Shown: piece after piece, positions 28,868-36,831 of the stretch
Position numbering within the stretch: position 1 is the first letter of the stretch
How the letters are laid out: each line of letters begins with the position of its first letter
Source: Micrococcus porci
GTDB lineage: Bacteria > Actinomycetota > Actinomycetes > Actinomycetales > Micrococcaceae
Direction of reading: 5' to 3'
DNA length: 64,000 nucleotides
Assembly: GCF_020097155.1 (NCBI RefSeq)
Contig: NZ_CP083691.1
Location: 1,860,001 to 1,924,000 of the forward strand
Notes under the pieces: model-generated
Database searches by the model: none
What the model saw: the letters and a program-made list of their open reading frames with translations, nothing else
What the model was told of the DNA's origin: nothing
Translations under genes and position numbers: made by a program

Positions 28868-29218
28868 GTGCTCATGTTCCGCCTGATCTGGATCGCCAGC
28901 ATCCACACGCGTGACCTCCTGCACCGCTACATGCCGACCAACATCGTGTTGGGCAAGCTCCGCACGCGGCGGGGGCTGAAGTGGGGCGTACCTGCGATGT
29001 TGCTGACCATCCCGTACCTCGCGGTCGCGAACATCCTGACGATTCTCATCGACCGCGGTGCGCCGGGTTGGTTCCACTTACTGGTGCTGCTGTTTATCTG
29101 GAACGCGTTCAAGTTCCTGGTCACGGGCCCGGTGAGCGTGGTGCTTTTGGTGCGAGCCCGCACGGTTGAGCGTCGCGACCGGCGCCTGCTGTCACGTTCG
29201 CCAGCGCCCACGGTTTGA
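28868..29218 (+). CDS. Small membrane protein of unknown function
   Basis: Protein of about 116 aa. A short amphipathic N-terminus (IWIASIHTRDLLHRYMPTN) is followed by two membrane helices (about residues 40-62 and 68-95) and a basic tail. GTG at 28868 has GGAGAGG at good distance; ATG at 28874 is an alternative. It precedes the dprA-like gene with the same orientation. No named family recognised. Confidence 0.65.
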   Translation: MLMFRLIWIASIHTRDLLHRYMPTNIVLGKLRTRRGLKWGVPAMLLTIPYLAVANILTILIDRGAPGWFHLLVLLFIWNAFKFLVTGPVSVVLLVRARTVERRDRRLLSRSPAPTV

Positions 29219-29286
29219 CAGCCGCGCGTGGCTCACGGGCTGTGTGGCGCACCTTCTCGGCGAAGTCTGTTCGAGGAGGGGCCGTC

Positions 29287-30282
29287 ATGTCTGGTGTCGC
29301 TGGTCTTGGTGTTGATGAACGGCGTGCCCGGGTGGTGCTGGCGCTGTTGGCGGAGCCGGATGATCCCGTCACGGGCGGGCTGCTGCGTCGCCTGGGTGCG
29401 GTTGAGACGCTCGGGTTGCTCGACACCGACACGACTGTGCCTGGGTTGGGTCGGGTTGATGGTCAGGTGTGGCGTGACCGTCTCACGTCACAGGGCAGGC
29501 TGGATGGGCTGGATCAGCGGCTGCGCGTGCTTGAGGAGAGCGGGATCGTCATTCTGATTCCGGGGGATGCGCAGTGGCCTCGGGCCCTGGATGATCTCGG
29601 CGAGCGTGCCCCATATGTTCTGTTCGTGCGGGGCGCAGCGTCGTTCTTGGCGCGGCCAATGCAGGACTTGGTGACGGTTACGGGGTCTCGGGCGGCCTCT
29701 GCGTATGGGGAGTATGTCGCCGCCGAGCTGGCGGGCGACCTCGCGAACAGGGAGCGCGTACTGGTGGCTGGGGGCGCTTATGGTGTCGAGTCAGCTGTGC
29801 ACCGTGCGGCGTTGGCGGCCGGTGGGGACACGATCGCAGTGCTCGCAGGTGGTGTGGACCGCCCCTACCCGAGCGGGAATCGTGACTTGCTAGACCGGGT
29901 GGGTGATGTGGGTGCACTGGTCAGCGAGCTTCCTCCCGGATCAGTGCCGACGCGGCACCGATTCCTGGCCCGCTCCCGACTGCTGGGAGCCATGTCAGCC
30001 GCGACGGTAGTCGTGGAGGCCGGCGCACGGTCGGGGGCAATAGGCGTGGCAGCCGAAGCCCACCAGCTCGGACGCCAAGTCGGTGCAGTGCCGGGGCCGG
30101 TCACCAGCGTCACCAGTCATGGTCCACATGAGCTGCTCCGTGCCGGCCACGCACGCCTGGTCACCTCCGCTGCCGACGTCGAAGAACTCACCGCCAACCG
30201 CGCGACCCATCGCCCGGGGCTGTCAGCCGACTTCACGCGGCACACGGCGCCGGCGGCTGGACCGCCGGAACGATCTCTGTAG
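29287..30282 (+). CDS. DprA/Smf-like DNA-processing protein
   Basis: Rossmann-fold protein of 331 aa related to DprA, which binds single-stranded DNA and loads RecA. Conserved blocks are VTVTGSRAASAYGEYVA, VLVAGGAYGVESAVHRAAL, VLAGGVDRPYPSGNRDLL, the P-R-x-R region VPTRHRFLARSRLLGAMSAATVVVEAGARSGA and a winged-helix-poor C-terminus. The start is ATG 29287 behind GGAGGGG. Its location on a conjugative island, far from chromosomal competence or topA genes, suggests handling of incoming single strands during transfer, or a defence-island dprA-like role. A rho-independent terminator follows. Confidence 0.88.
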   Translation: MSGVAGLGVDERRARVVLALLAEPDDPVTGGLLRRLGAVETLGLLDTDTTVPGLGRVDGQVWRDRLTSQGRLDGLDQRLRVLEESGIVILIPGDAQWPRALDDLGERAPYVLFVRGAASFLARPMQDLVTVTGSRAASAYGEYVAAELAGDLANRERVLVAGGAYGVESAVHRAALAAGGDTIAVLAGGVDRPYPSGNRDLLDRVGDVGALVSELPPGSVPTRHRFLARSRLLGAMSAATVVVEAGARSGAIGVAAEAHQLGRQVGAVPGPVTSVTSHGPHELLRAGHARLVTSAADVEELTANRATHRPGLSADFTRHTAPAAGPPERSL

Positions 30283-30300
30283 CCCGGTCGGCAGACTCAT

Positions 30301-30344
30301 GGGGTCTCGCACCATCCCTGCGGACGGTGCGAGACCCCTTCTTT
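30301..30344 (+). terminator. Rho-independent terminator after the dprA-like gene
   Basis: A 13-bp perfect stem (GGGGTCTCGCACC, 30301-30313, with 30326-30338) and 12-nt loop are followed by TTCTTTG. It also lies just past the end of the convergent relaxase gene. Confidence 0.85.
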
Positions 30345-30354
30345 GCGCCCGTCA

Positions 30355-33300
30355 TTACAGGTCGAGGTGCCGCGTCGCCTGGGCAGCGGGACGTCCACGC
30401 TCGTCCTCCATGGTCGGGCGAGTCAGCGTCCGGACCGCTGTTTCGGCCCGGGCACGGTCGATCCTCTGCGCCGTGTCTTCGGGCTGGGCGCCGAGCGGGG
30501 TGGGGTCGGTGATCTGGTAACGGTCTCGGTAGGCGGCCACCACTACAGCGCGGCGTCGCCACTGCTGCCGCTCCCGCCCACTGGTGGGTATCGGACCGAG
30601 GGCTGTAACCCATGGTTCGTGGGTGTGGAGGGCTGTGTCGAGGACGGCTTCTGCTCGGGTTTCGATGAGGTGTCGGCGTTCGGTCAGGGCTTGCTGCATA
30701 TCGGGGGTCATGGGGCCGGTGGCTTCCGGAATGAGCCCAGCGATAAGGCGCGGTGCCTGTCGGGTGCGGCCGGAGCCTGCGGGGCGGGTGGTGGCGTTGG
30801 CGAGGCGGTGGTGGATGACGGAGGCGATGTCGTCGGCGTCGGCGAACCCGCGCGCTCGGATGAGGCGTGGTAGGAGGGTGTCGACGTTGTGGTGGTTGGC
30901 TTCGGCCCGGCGCAGTTCCGCAGTCAGGGCGCTGAAGGCGTCGGAGTCGATGACGGCTTGGGCTTGATCGCCGGTGAGCCCGGAGCCGCGGACCAGGGTG
31001 GTCCAGCGGTCGTGTTGGGCTGCGGCGGCGATGGTTTCGTATTCGGCGGCGAGTTGAGCGATCGAGCCCCACCGGTCCTGCTCGGCAGTGATGGTCTCGT
31101 GCGCCGACAGTTCAGCACCGCTGTGTTGGAGCACGCCGTAGAGGACCGTGCGGGCGGTGGCGTCGGGACTGTCGCCCGGATGCGCCGTGGCGTGATCGTC
31201 GGGACGGTCGAGGATGACGTAGGCCTTGTTTGATTCCCGTCCGCGGGTCATGGCGACATACAGGTTCTCCCTGGTGGTGGTGGGTTCGACGAGGACGTGG
31301 GCGGTGTCGGTGGTGATGCCTTGGGCGCGGTGTGCGGTGACGGCGTAGCCGAGGTCGACGTGCTCGGCCACGTAGTCTGCGGGCAGGACGATGCTGTTGC
31401 CGAACCGGGTCCCGGGTGGGCGGATCGTGATGGACCCGTCGTCATGCACGGCGGTGATGGTCCAGGTTTGGCCGTTGCGGACCCAGCCGTGCCGGTTCCG
31501 CAGCCGCCGGTCGTTGCGGCGGGTGATGATCGTGTCCCCCACGCCCGCTGCTGATCCGTCGGACAGGGTGATTTCGGGGCCGGGCTTCAGCGTGCCGTCA
31601 AGGATGAGGTCGGCGCGGGCGCGGACGTTGAGGGCGGTGACGTTCTCGCGGGTTTCGGCGATCAGCACCGACACCAACCCCGCCTGGCGGTCGTGGCGCC
31701 AGGCGGTGTAGGCGGCATCGGTCATGGCCTCGGCGTCACCATCATGGATGCGATCGTGTGCCAGGTAGGTGTCGATGACTGGTGCGCGGCCGTGCCGCAG
31801 CTCCAGGGACGCGGTCTTCTCCCAGTCGTGGGTGAAGCGGTGAACGTCGACCAGCTCGGGGGCATCGTCGCGGTCGTGGATCAACAGGCTGAACGCACCA
31901 CCGGCATCGACGGACTGGAGCTGGGCGTAGTCACCGACGAGCAGGACCTTCGCCCCCGCCTCCTCCGCTGCCTGCGTGATCCGGTCCAAGGACAGGGTGC
32001 CGGCGAGGGAGGCTTCGTCGATGATGACGAGCTGACCGGCATGGAAGGTGGCGCCGGTGTGTTGGTGGGTGGTCCACCACTTCGCCGTGTTCTCGGTGGC
32101 GATCCTCAGATCGTCGGCCAGCACCTGCGCCGCCACCGCCGACGGGGCCAGTCCTACTACCGAGCCGGCACCATGCTCGGTCTCCCATGCCCGGCGGAGA
32201 GCGTTCATGGCCGTTGTCTTCCCGGCTCCGGCCGGCCCCACCAATACATCCACGACCCGGCCCGACACCGCAACCGACGCCAAAGCTGCAGCCTGGTCAC
32301 GACCGAGCACCCGCCCCTCCGCGTCAGGGCGACCGGTGATGGCCTCGACGGTGGCGAGGTCGACACTCTGCCCGGTGGTGGCCCGGGTCCGTTGCAGGAG
32401 GCGGTCTTCGGCGGCCAGGAGGGTGTCGGAGGAGAACACCGTGGAGTGCTTCGGACGAAACACGCTGGTGCCGTCCAGGCGACGGAACTCCACCGGGCTC
32501 GTGGTCAGCTCGGGTGGGGTCAGGCGCAGGGACGCGTGTTCGGCGGCGTCGGCGACCATGGCGGTGATGGCTTCGCGGTCCTCGACGGTGGCGAACCGCC
32601 ACCCCATCGTTTGGCGGGCGGCTTCGGCCATCAGGTTCCAGCGCCGCCACGTCGAACGCTTCTCACCGACCACCTCGACCACCGACCGCCCGACCTGCCC
32701 GATCAGATCCAACGGCACATCATCAGCCCGCAACAGCATCTGCCGCTCCCCGACCGTGATGGTGCGCGCCCACACGGTTGCGTCCACGCCGAGCTGCTGG
32801 CTGGCGCGGGTGCGCCACTCGGCGGTCAGCTCCGCCAAGGATCGGAGCTGCTTGTCCGGACGGGTTCCGAGCGTGGCCTGGGCGCGCAACCGGATCACGG
32901 TGGCATCGGATGGCTGCCGTCCGTGGGTGGCCACGTACTCGGCCACCAGCCGGTCCTTCTCCACCTCGATCTGCCGCGCCCGCGTGGAGAACTCCGCTGC
33001 CAACTCCTCGGGGACGTCGGTGATCGCCCAGGACGGGTTCCGGTCCCGGCCCATCTCCCGCGGCTCCCAGCTCACGCCGAGGGTGCGGGTCATGTGGTCG
33101 GCGAACACGGCCTCGTGCAGCTCCGACAACGCGACCACTGCGGCATGCATCGGACGCCCATCCAGACTCCGCCACTTCCCATCCAACACCGTGCGGGCCT
33201 TGTTGCTGATCACCACATGCGTGTGCAAGTGCGGGTCCCCGGCGCGGGAGTCGAAGTGATCGAACGCCGTTGCGATCAAACCGGTGACGTCGACCTGTGC

Positions 33301-33897
33301 AACCGCGCCATCGCCAGCAGTTGCGCCCGTGCGGGTGGCTGCAACCTCGCGCTCCATGAACGCAACCACGGCCGCAACCGCCTCATGATGGGCTTGCGCA
33401 ATCAACGCCTGCGTCCCCGCGTCCGCAACCGCCCATAACACCGACGCCGATTTCGGCACACTGAACGTGAAATCAAACCCCGCCACCGCACGCCGCGACC
33501 CCCGCGCAGCCTCCTCCGCCTCAATCTGCGCAACCCTCCGACCCCGCTCCACCGCCCCCAGCGCCGGGTCCAGTTGGTTGACACGGTCCGCAACCCGATC
33601 CGCCGTCGAGCTGTACACCGGATACGCCCGCCCCAACGGCACACCGGTGATCGGGTCCCGCCCCATCCCCACCAGCAACTGGAGCTGTGCCTCTGAGACC
33701 TGGGCGCCGGGGGCGATTTCGCCATTACCCAGAGCGGTGACGCCGGAGCCGAGCCAGCGTCCGGGCGGGGTGCCCGCCTCGGCGTAGTAGCGGGTCAACG
33801 GAGTCGACAGCGACCGGTCACCATCGCCAGCCGCCACGGTGCGCAGCAGGTACTTGTAGCCATCGCCGGCCGACATCACCCGCATCGACACCGTCAC
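30355..33897 (-). CDS. MobF-family relaxase-helicase (TraA/TrwC-like)
   Basis: Conjugative relaxase of about 1180 aa that nicks oriT, stays covalently attached and unwinds the strand. The TrwC domain occupies about residues 1-300, with the metal-binding triple His in DPHLHTHVV (H223, H225, H227) and the N-terminal Tyr-rich helices (GYKYLL, TRYYAE). A RecD-like helicase follows, with Walker A GPAGAGKT (about 554-561), Walker B IIDEAS (about 625-630) and the SF1 motif YAVTAHRAQGITTD. GTG at 33897 is chosen because it gives MTVSMRVMSAGDGYKYLL, with AAGGGG upstream. It is antisense to neighbouring genes, and oriT is expected close by, probably in 33900-34120. Confidence 0.95.
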   Translation of the reverse strand: MTVSMRVMSAGDGYKYLLRTVAAGDGDRSLSTPLTRYYAEAGTPPGRWLGSGVTALGNGEIAPGAQVSEAQLQLLVGMGRDPITGVPLGRAYPVYSSTADRVADRVNQLDPALGAVERGRRVAQIEAEEAARGSRRAVAGFDFTFSVPKSASVLWAVADAGTQALIAQAHHEAVAAVVAFMEREVAATRTGATAGDGAVAQVDVTGLIATAFDHFDSRAGDPHLHTHVVISNKARTVLDGKWRSLDGRPMHAAVVALSELHEAVFADHMTRTLGVSWEPREMGRDRNPSWAITDVPEELAAEFSTRARQIEVEKDRLVAEYVATHGRQPSDATVIRLRAQATLGTRPDKQLRSLAELTAEWRTRASQQLGVDATVWARTITVGERQMLLRADDVPLDLIGQVGRSVVEVVGEKRSTWRRWNLMAEAARQTMGWRFATVEDREAITAMVADAAEHASLRLTPPELTTSPVEFRRLDGTSVFRPKHSTVFSSDTLLAAEDRLLQRTRATTGQSVDLATVEAITGRPDAEGRVLGRDQAAALASVAVSGRVVDVLVGPAGAGKTTAMNALRRAWETEHGAGSVVGLAPSAVAAQVLADDLRIATENTAKWWTTHQHTGATFHAGQLVIIDEASLAGTLSLDRITQAAEEAGAKVLLVGDYAQLQSVDAGGAFSLLIHDRDDAPELVDVHRFTHDWEKTASLELRHGRAPVIDTYLAHDRIHDGDAEAMTDAAYTAWRHDRQAGLVSVLIAETRENVTALNVRARADLILDGTLKPGPEITLSDGSAAGVGDTIITRRNDRRLRNRHGWVRNGQTWTITAVHDDGSITIRPPGTRFGNSIVLPADYVAEHVDLGYAVTAHRAQGITTDTAHVLVEPTTTRENLYVAMTRGRESNKAYVILDRPDDHATAHPGDSPDATARTVLYGVLQHSGAELSAHETITAEQDRWGSIAQLAAEYETIAAAAQHDRWTTLVRGSGLTGDQAQAVIDSDAFSALTAELRRAEANHHNVDTLLPRLIRARGFADADDIASVIHHRLANATTRPAGSGRTRQAPRLIAGLIPEATGPMTPDMQQALTERRHLIETRAEAVLDTALHTHEPWVTALGPIPTSGRERQQWRRRAVVVAAYRDRYQITDPTPLGAQPEDTAQRIDRARAETAVRTLTRPTMEDERGRPAAQATRHLDL

Positions 33898-34124
33898 CCA
33901 AACCACCCCTTACCTGCTCGTCACACAGGTGAGCCGGCAGCCTCCCAACCTCGATCTGCAAGACGCGTGGCAGCTCTATGGGGTCACTCACGGAGGTGGA
34001 GGTTCGTCGGGCACGGACGGCCTGCAAGTCAGTTCTGGCCTGTGGCGATACGGATCTGCGCGTCTTTGACGCATGGACGGGTTATTGGGTCGCCGAGTGG
34101 CGGGGGTCGCCTACGCTGGTTGGC

Positions 34125-34169
34125 ATGTTGGTTTACGGCACTGCTTCGCTGCGTCTGCGCAGCCGCTAA
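34125..34169 (+). CDS. Erm leader peptide (14 aa, RLR arrest motif)
   Basis: A short frame, MLVYGTASLRLRSR then stop, lies about 100 bp upstream of the erm gene. RLR is the known +X+ type sequence at which macrolide-bound ribosomes stall in several Erm leaders. After the leader, GGTTGTTGC (34191-34199) can pair with GCAACAACC (34250-34258), while the adjoining TTGCTCC (34196-34202) can pair with GGAGCAA (34261-34267), which contains the erm ribosome site. These are mutually exclusive hairpins, as in translational attenuation. The reading is inference from motif and pairing. Confidence 0.7.
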   Translation: MLVYGTASLRLRSR

Positions 34170-34190
34170 CAGCGGCGAGCACCCTCCACA

Positions 34191-34267
34191 GGTTGTTGCT
34201 CCCGTCCCGGTGATCACGGCCGGGCGGCTCTTTCAGCGTGCCCGGCTCCGCAACAACCACGGAGCAA
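34191..34267 (+). promoter_or_regulatory. Attenuator region of the erm gene
   Basis: Alternative stems described for the leader peptide: one closes 34191-34199 with 34250-34258, the other hides the GGAG ribosome site (34261-34264) by pairing with 34196-34202. Stalling on the leader would bias the fold and free the ribosome site. Confidence 0.55.
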
Positions 34268-34270
34268 ACA

Positions 34271-35089
34271 GTGCCTACCTATCGAGGTGGCCGTCATGAG
34301 CACGGCCAGAACTTCCTGACTGACCCATCCACCATTGCCACGCTCACACGGCTCGTGGCTGCCACCGAGGCACCGATCATCGAGATCGGCCCCGGTGACG
34401 GAGCACTCACCACCCCGCTGGCCAAGCTCGGGCGACCGGTGACCGCCGTCGAGATCGACACCCGGCTCGCCCGACGCTTGACCCAACGGCTCCCGTCGCA
34501 CGTGGAGGTCGTCGCCGACGACTTCCTGGACTACCGGCTTCCAACATCGGCGCATGTGCTCGTCGGCAACCTGCCGTTTCACCAGACCACGGCAATGCTG
34601 CGACGCATCCTGCACGCCCCGGCATGGACCGATGCCATCGTGCTCGTGCAATGGGAAGTTGCGCGGCGCAGAGCAGGCGTCGGCGGTGCCACGATGATGA
34701 CCGCGCAATGGGCGCCCTGGTTCACCTTCACGTTGCACAGTCGTGTTCCCGCTCACGCGTTCACCCCACGTCCGGGCGTCGACGGCGGAATCATCACCAT
34801 CCACCGCCGCGAACACCCGCTACTGCCCCCGGCGCGGCGACGCCAGTTCCACGCCCTGGTCCACCGCGTCTACACCGGTCCCGGACGTGGGCTCGCCCAG
34901 ATCCTCGCACGCACCACCACACTCGGCTCTCCACAGGCGGCACAGGCGTGGCTGACACGCCAGGGCGTGAACGCTGCCGGACTGCCGAGAGACTTGCCCG
35001 TCGAGGCATGGGTGGACTTGTTCAAGACCACGGGCTCCTCGCCACCGCCCCGCCGCACGCAGTCGTCCTCAGGAAGGCGGCGGCGATGA
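34271..35089 (+). CDS. erm: 23S rRNA (adenine-N6)-methyltransferase, Erm family
   Basis: Macrolide-lincosamide-streptogramin B resistance enzyme of 272 aa that methylates A2058 of 23S rRNA. It starts at GTG 34271 (MPTYRGGRHEHGQNFLTD), 7 bp after GGAG. It has SAM motif I EIGPGDGALTTPLA, the acidic EID loop, the DDFLDY block, catalytic motif IV NLPFH and the Erm-typical QWEVARRRAGVGGATMMTAQW region. The C-terminus is basic. It resembles the actinobacterial Erm(X)/Erm(36) group in length and motifs; exact class needs comparison. It is preceded by a leader peptide and overlaps the next AraC-type gene by 4 bp. Confidence 0.93.
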   Translation: MPTYRGGRHEHGQNFLTDPSTIATLTRLVAATEAPIIEIGPGDGALTTPLAKLGRPVTAVEIDTRLARRLTQRLPSHVEVVADDFLDYRLPTSAHVLVGNLPFHQTTAMLRRILHAPAWTDAIVLVQWEVARRRAGVGGATMMTAQWAPWFTFTLHSRVPAHAFTPRPGVDGGIITIHRREHPLLPPARRRQFHALVHRVYTGPGRGLAQILARTTTLGSPQAAQAWLTRQGVNAAGLPRDLPVEAWVDLFKTTGSSPPPRRTQSSSGRRRR

Positions 35090-35523
35090 GTACCGAACCC
35101 TCGTGGCGAGTCTGCCCGGACGAGACCACACCCAGCCATGCGTGCCCGACCGAGACAGCCGCACACCATGCAGCACGGCTCCTCGCTCAAGACCCCGGAC
35201 GGGATTGGCGGCTTCGTGACCTTGCCGACCTCGTGCACCTGTCAACGTCACAACTGGGCAGGGCCTTCAGCCAACGCTTCGGGATGCCTCCCATCCAGTA
35301 CCTGGCTCACGTTCGCGCCCACAGACTGGCCGAGCTCCTGATAGAGACTGATCTTCCGATCGGTGTCGCCATGGCACAGGTCGGGTGGCGCAGCCGCGGC
35401 CACGCCGCACGACAGTTCACCGCCATCGTCGGGGTCAGCCCATCCGCGTATCGACGCACCGCGACCCAACGAGCAAGCTTGAGATGCCCGTGCTGTGGCC
35501 AGCGAAACGAGCTGCCCCGATGA
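35086..35523 (+). CDS. AraC-type mini-regulator with Cys-rich tail
   Basis: Protein of 145 aa consisting mainly of an AraC/XylS DNA-binding domain with both helix-turn-helix units (RLRDLADLVHLSTSQLGRAFSQRFGMPP and IGVAMAQVGWRSRGHAARQFTAIVGVSPSAYRR). It has no ligand-binding domain and ends in a short zinc-knuckle-like CPCCGQRN. The ATG overlaps the erm stop and its stop overlaps the next gene, so erm and two AraC-type genes form one operon. Its target is unknown; regulation of erm or of the nearby transporter genes is plausible. Confidence 0.8.
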   Translation: MSTEPSWRVCPDETTPSHACPTETAAHHAARLLAQDPGRDWRLRDLADLVHLSTSQLGRAFSQRFGMPPIQYLAHVRAHRLAELLIETDLPIGVAMAQVGWRSRGHAARQFTAIVGVSPSAYRRTATQRASLRCPCCGQRNELPR

Positions 35524-35771
35524 CGGCCACAGAGCGCTCTGGCCTCGGCCCTGCCAGGACAGAGATCCGTGACACGGTCATCCGGATGCGGGCTGACCTC
35601 GCTCACCGGTGGACCTTGGCCGAACTCGCACGAGATGCACACCTGTCGCGGTCACGGCTCGGGGGCCTGTTCGTGGAGCAGTTCGGCGTCCCTCCAATCG
35701 CGTTGCTGGCTCGGTTGCGGGTGCGGGAGATGGCTCGCCTGTTGCGGGAGTCGGACCTAACAGGCCTCTAG
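35520..35771 (+). CDS. Truncated AraC-type protein (first HTH only)
   Basis: An 83-aa product starting MTATERSG and overlapping the preceding stop. It contains the first AraC helix-turn-helix (TLAELARDAHLSRSRLGGLFVEQFGVPPIALLARLRVREMARLLRESDL) but stops immediately after, where the homologue at 39910-40464 continues into the second unit. The boundary suggests recombination or deletion at this point; foreign-looking DNA with a slightly different composition begins after it. Probably non-functional. Confidence 0.65.
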   Translation: MTATERSGLGPARTEIRDTVIRMRADLAHRWTLAELARDAHLSRSRLGGLFVEQFGVPPIALLARLRVREMARLLRESDLTGL

Positions 35772-35949
35772 CGGGGCCGCCCCACCACGCAGGATCCATT
35801 CATGCTTACTGTTCATTGATGCTATGACAAAGATGCGTTGGACTCACGAATGGCTTCCCTGCAGGGTTGATACGGGAGGAACGCTCCCCCGTACGTGCGG
35901 GGCGGGGACCGTGCCTCGAAAACCACTACTCGAACGGAAGGTTGCAGGC

Positions 35950-36831
35950 GTGGACGTCACGATCGTGGGAACAGGTGCGATGGGAGCTCCGATCGCAGAG
36001 AACTTGTTGAAGGCTGGGTTTGAAGTCGGGGTGTGGAATCGGAACCCCGCTCGTTCCGAGGCCCTCGCTGGTTTGGGGGCTATTGCCGCGCCTGGACCGG
36101 ATGAGGGATTCGGGTCGCCAGTGGTGTTGTCCGTGCTAGCTGATGACGCGGCCGTTCGCGAGGTGTTCCTCGACTCTCCCGCCCTGGAAGTGATGAACCA
36201 GGGATCGGTCCATGTGAACCTGGCTACCATCAGCCCGTCGCTCGCCTCGGAGGCAGCCGGACGGCATACCGGTGCGGGCGTGGGGTATGTGGCAGCCCCC
36301 ATGTTCGGCGGTGTGCCTGTTGCTCAGGCGGGACGCCTCAACATCGTCACGGCTGGTCAAACTGAGGTGGTGGAGCGTGTTCGCCCCTATCTGGACGCGT
36401 TCAGCGCCGCCTTGTGGCCGGTGGGAGAGGACCCGGCGCAGGCGAACGTGCTGAAGGTCGCCGGACAGATCCTCATCGCCTCGGCGATTCAGGCGATGTC
36501 GGAGGCGGTCAGCGTCGTGGAGCGGTCTGGCGGCGATGTGAACCGGGCGGTGGAAGTTTTTACGTCAACGATCACGCCGGGGCCCGTGTACTCCATGTAC
36601 GGGGCAATGATTGCGGAGTCGCGTTACGAGCCCGCACGGTTTACCCCGATCCTTGGCCGCAAGGACGTGGACCTCGCCCGCAGCCAGGCCGCTGCTGAGG
36701 GCCTTCGGCTCCCCTTCGGCGACTTGCTCTCTGGGTTGCTTCGCGAGGCGTTGGCTGCAGGGCACGAGTCGCGCGACTGGGCAGTCCTTGGAGAGATGCA
36801 GCGTCACCGCAACGGAGGCGAGGGCGCATGA
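35950..36831 (+). CDS. NAD(P)-dependent oxidoreductase, 6-phosphogluconate/3-hydroxyisobutyrate dehydrogenase family
   Basis: Beta-hydroxyacid dehydrogenase-like or imine reductase-like protein of 293 aa. An N-terminal Rossmann domain (VTIVGTGAMGAPIAENLLKAGFEVGVWNRNPAR) is followed by the mid-region APMFGGVPVAQAGRL, helix LKVAGQILIASAIQAMSEAVSVVE and an all-helical C-terminal domain. The catalytic Lys of classical dehydrogenases is not obvious at the usual place (NVLKVAGQ), so imine-reductase chemistry is possible. GTG at 35950 is the chosen start. Its stop overlaps the MFS transporter start by 4 bp. Confidence 0.82.
   Translation: MDVTIVGTGAMGAPIAENLLKAGFEVGVWNRNPARSEALAGLGAIAAPGPDEGFGSPVVLSVLADDAAVREVFLDSPALEVMNQGSVHVNLATISPSLASEAAGRHTGAGVGYVAAPMFGGVPVAQAGRLNIVTAGQTEVVERVRPYLDAFSAALWPVGEDPAQANVLKVAGQILIASAIQAMSEAVSVVERSGGDVNRAVEVFTSTITPGPVYSMYGAMIAESRYEPARFTPILGRKDVDLARSQAAAEGLRLPFGDLLSGLLREALAAGHESRDWAVLGEMQRHRNGGEGA

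Noticed and set aside
31693..33438. Open frame of 581 codons on the plus strand
   Set aside because: It is antisense to the relaxase gene, which has clear catalytic motifs in its own frame.
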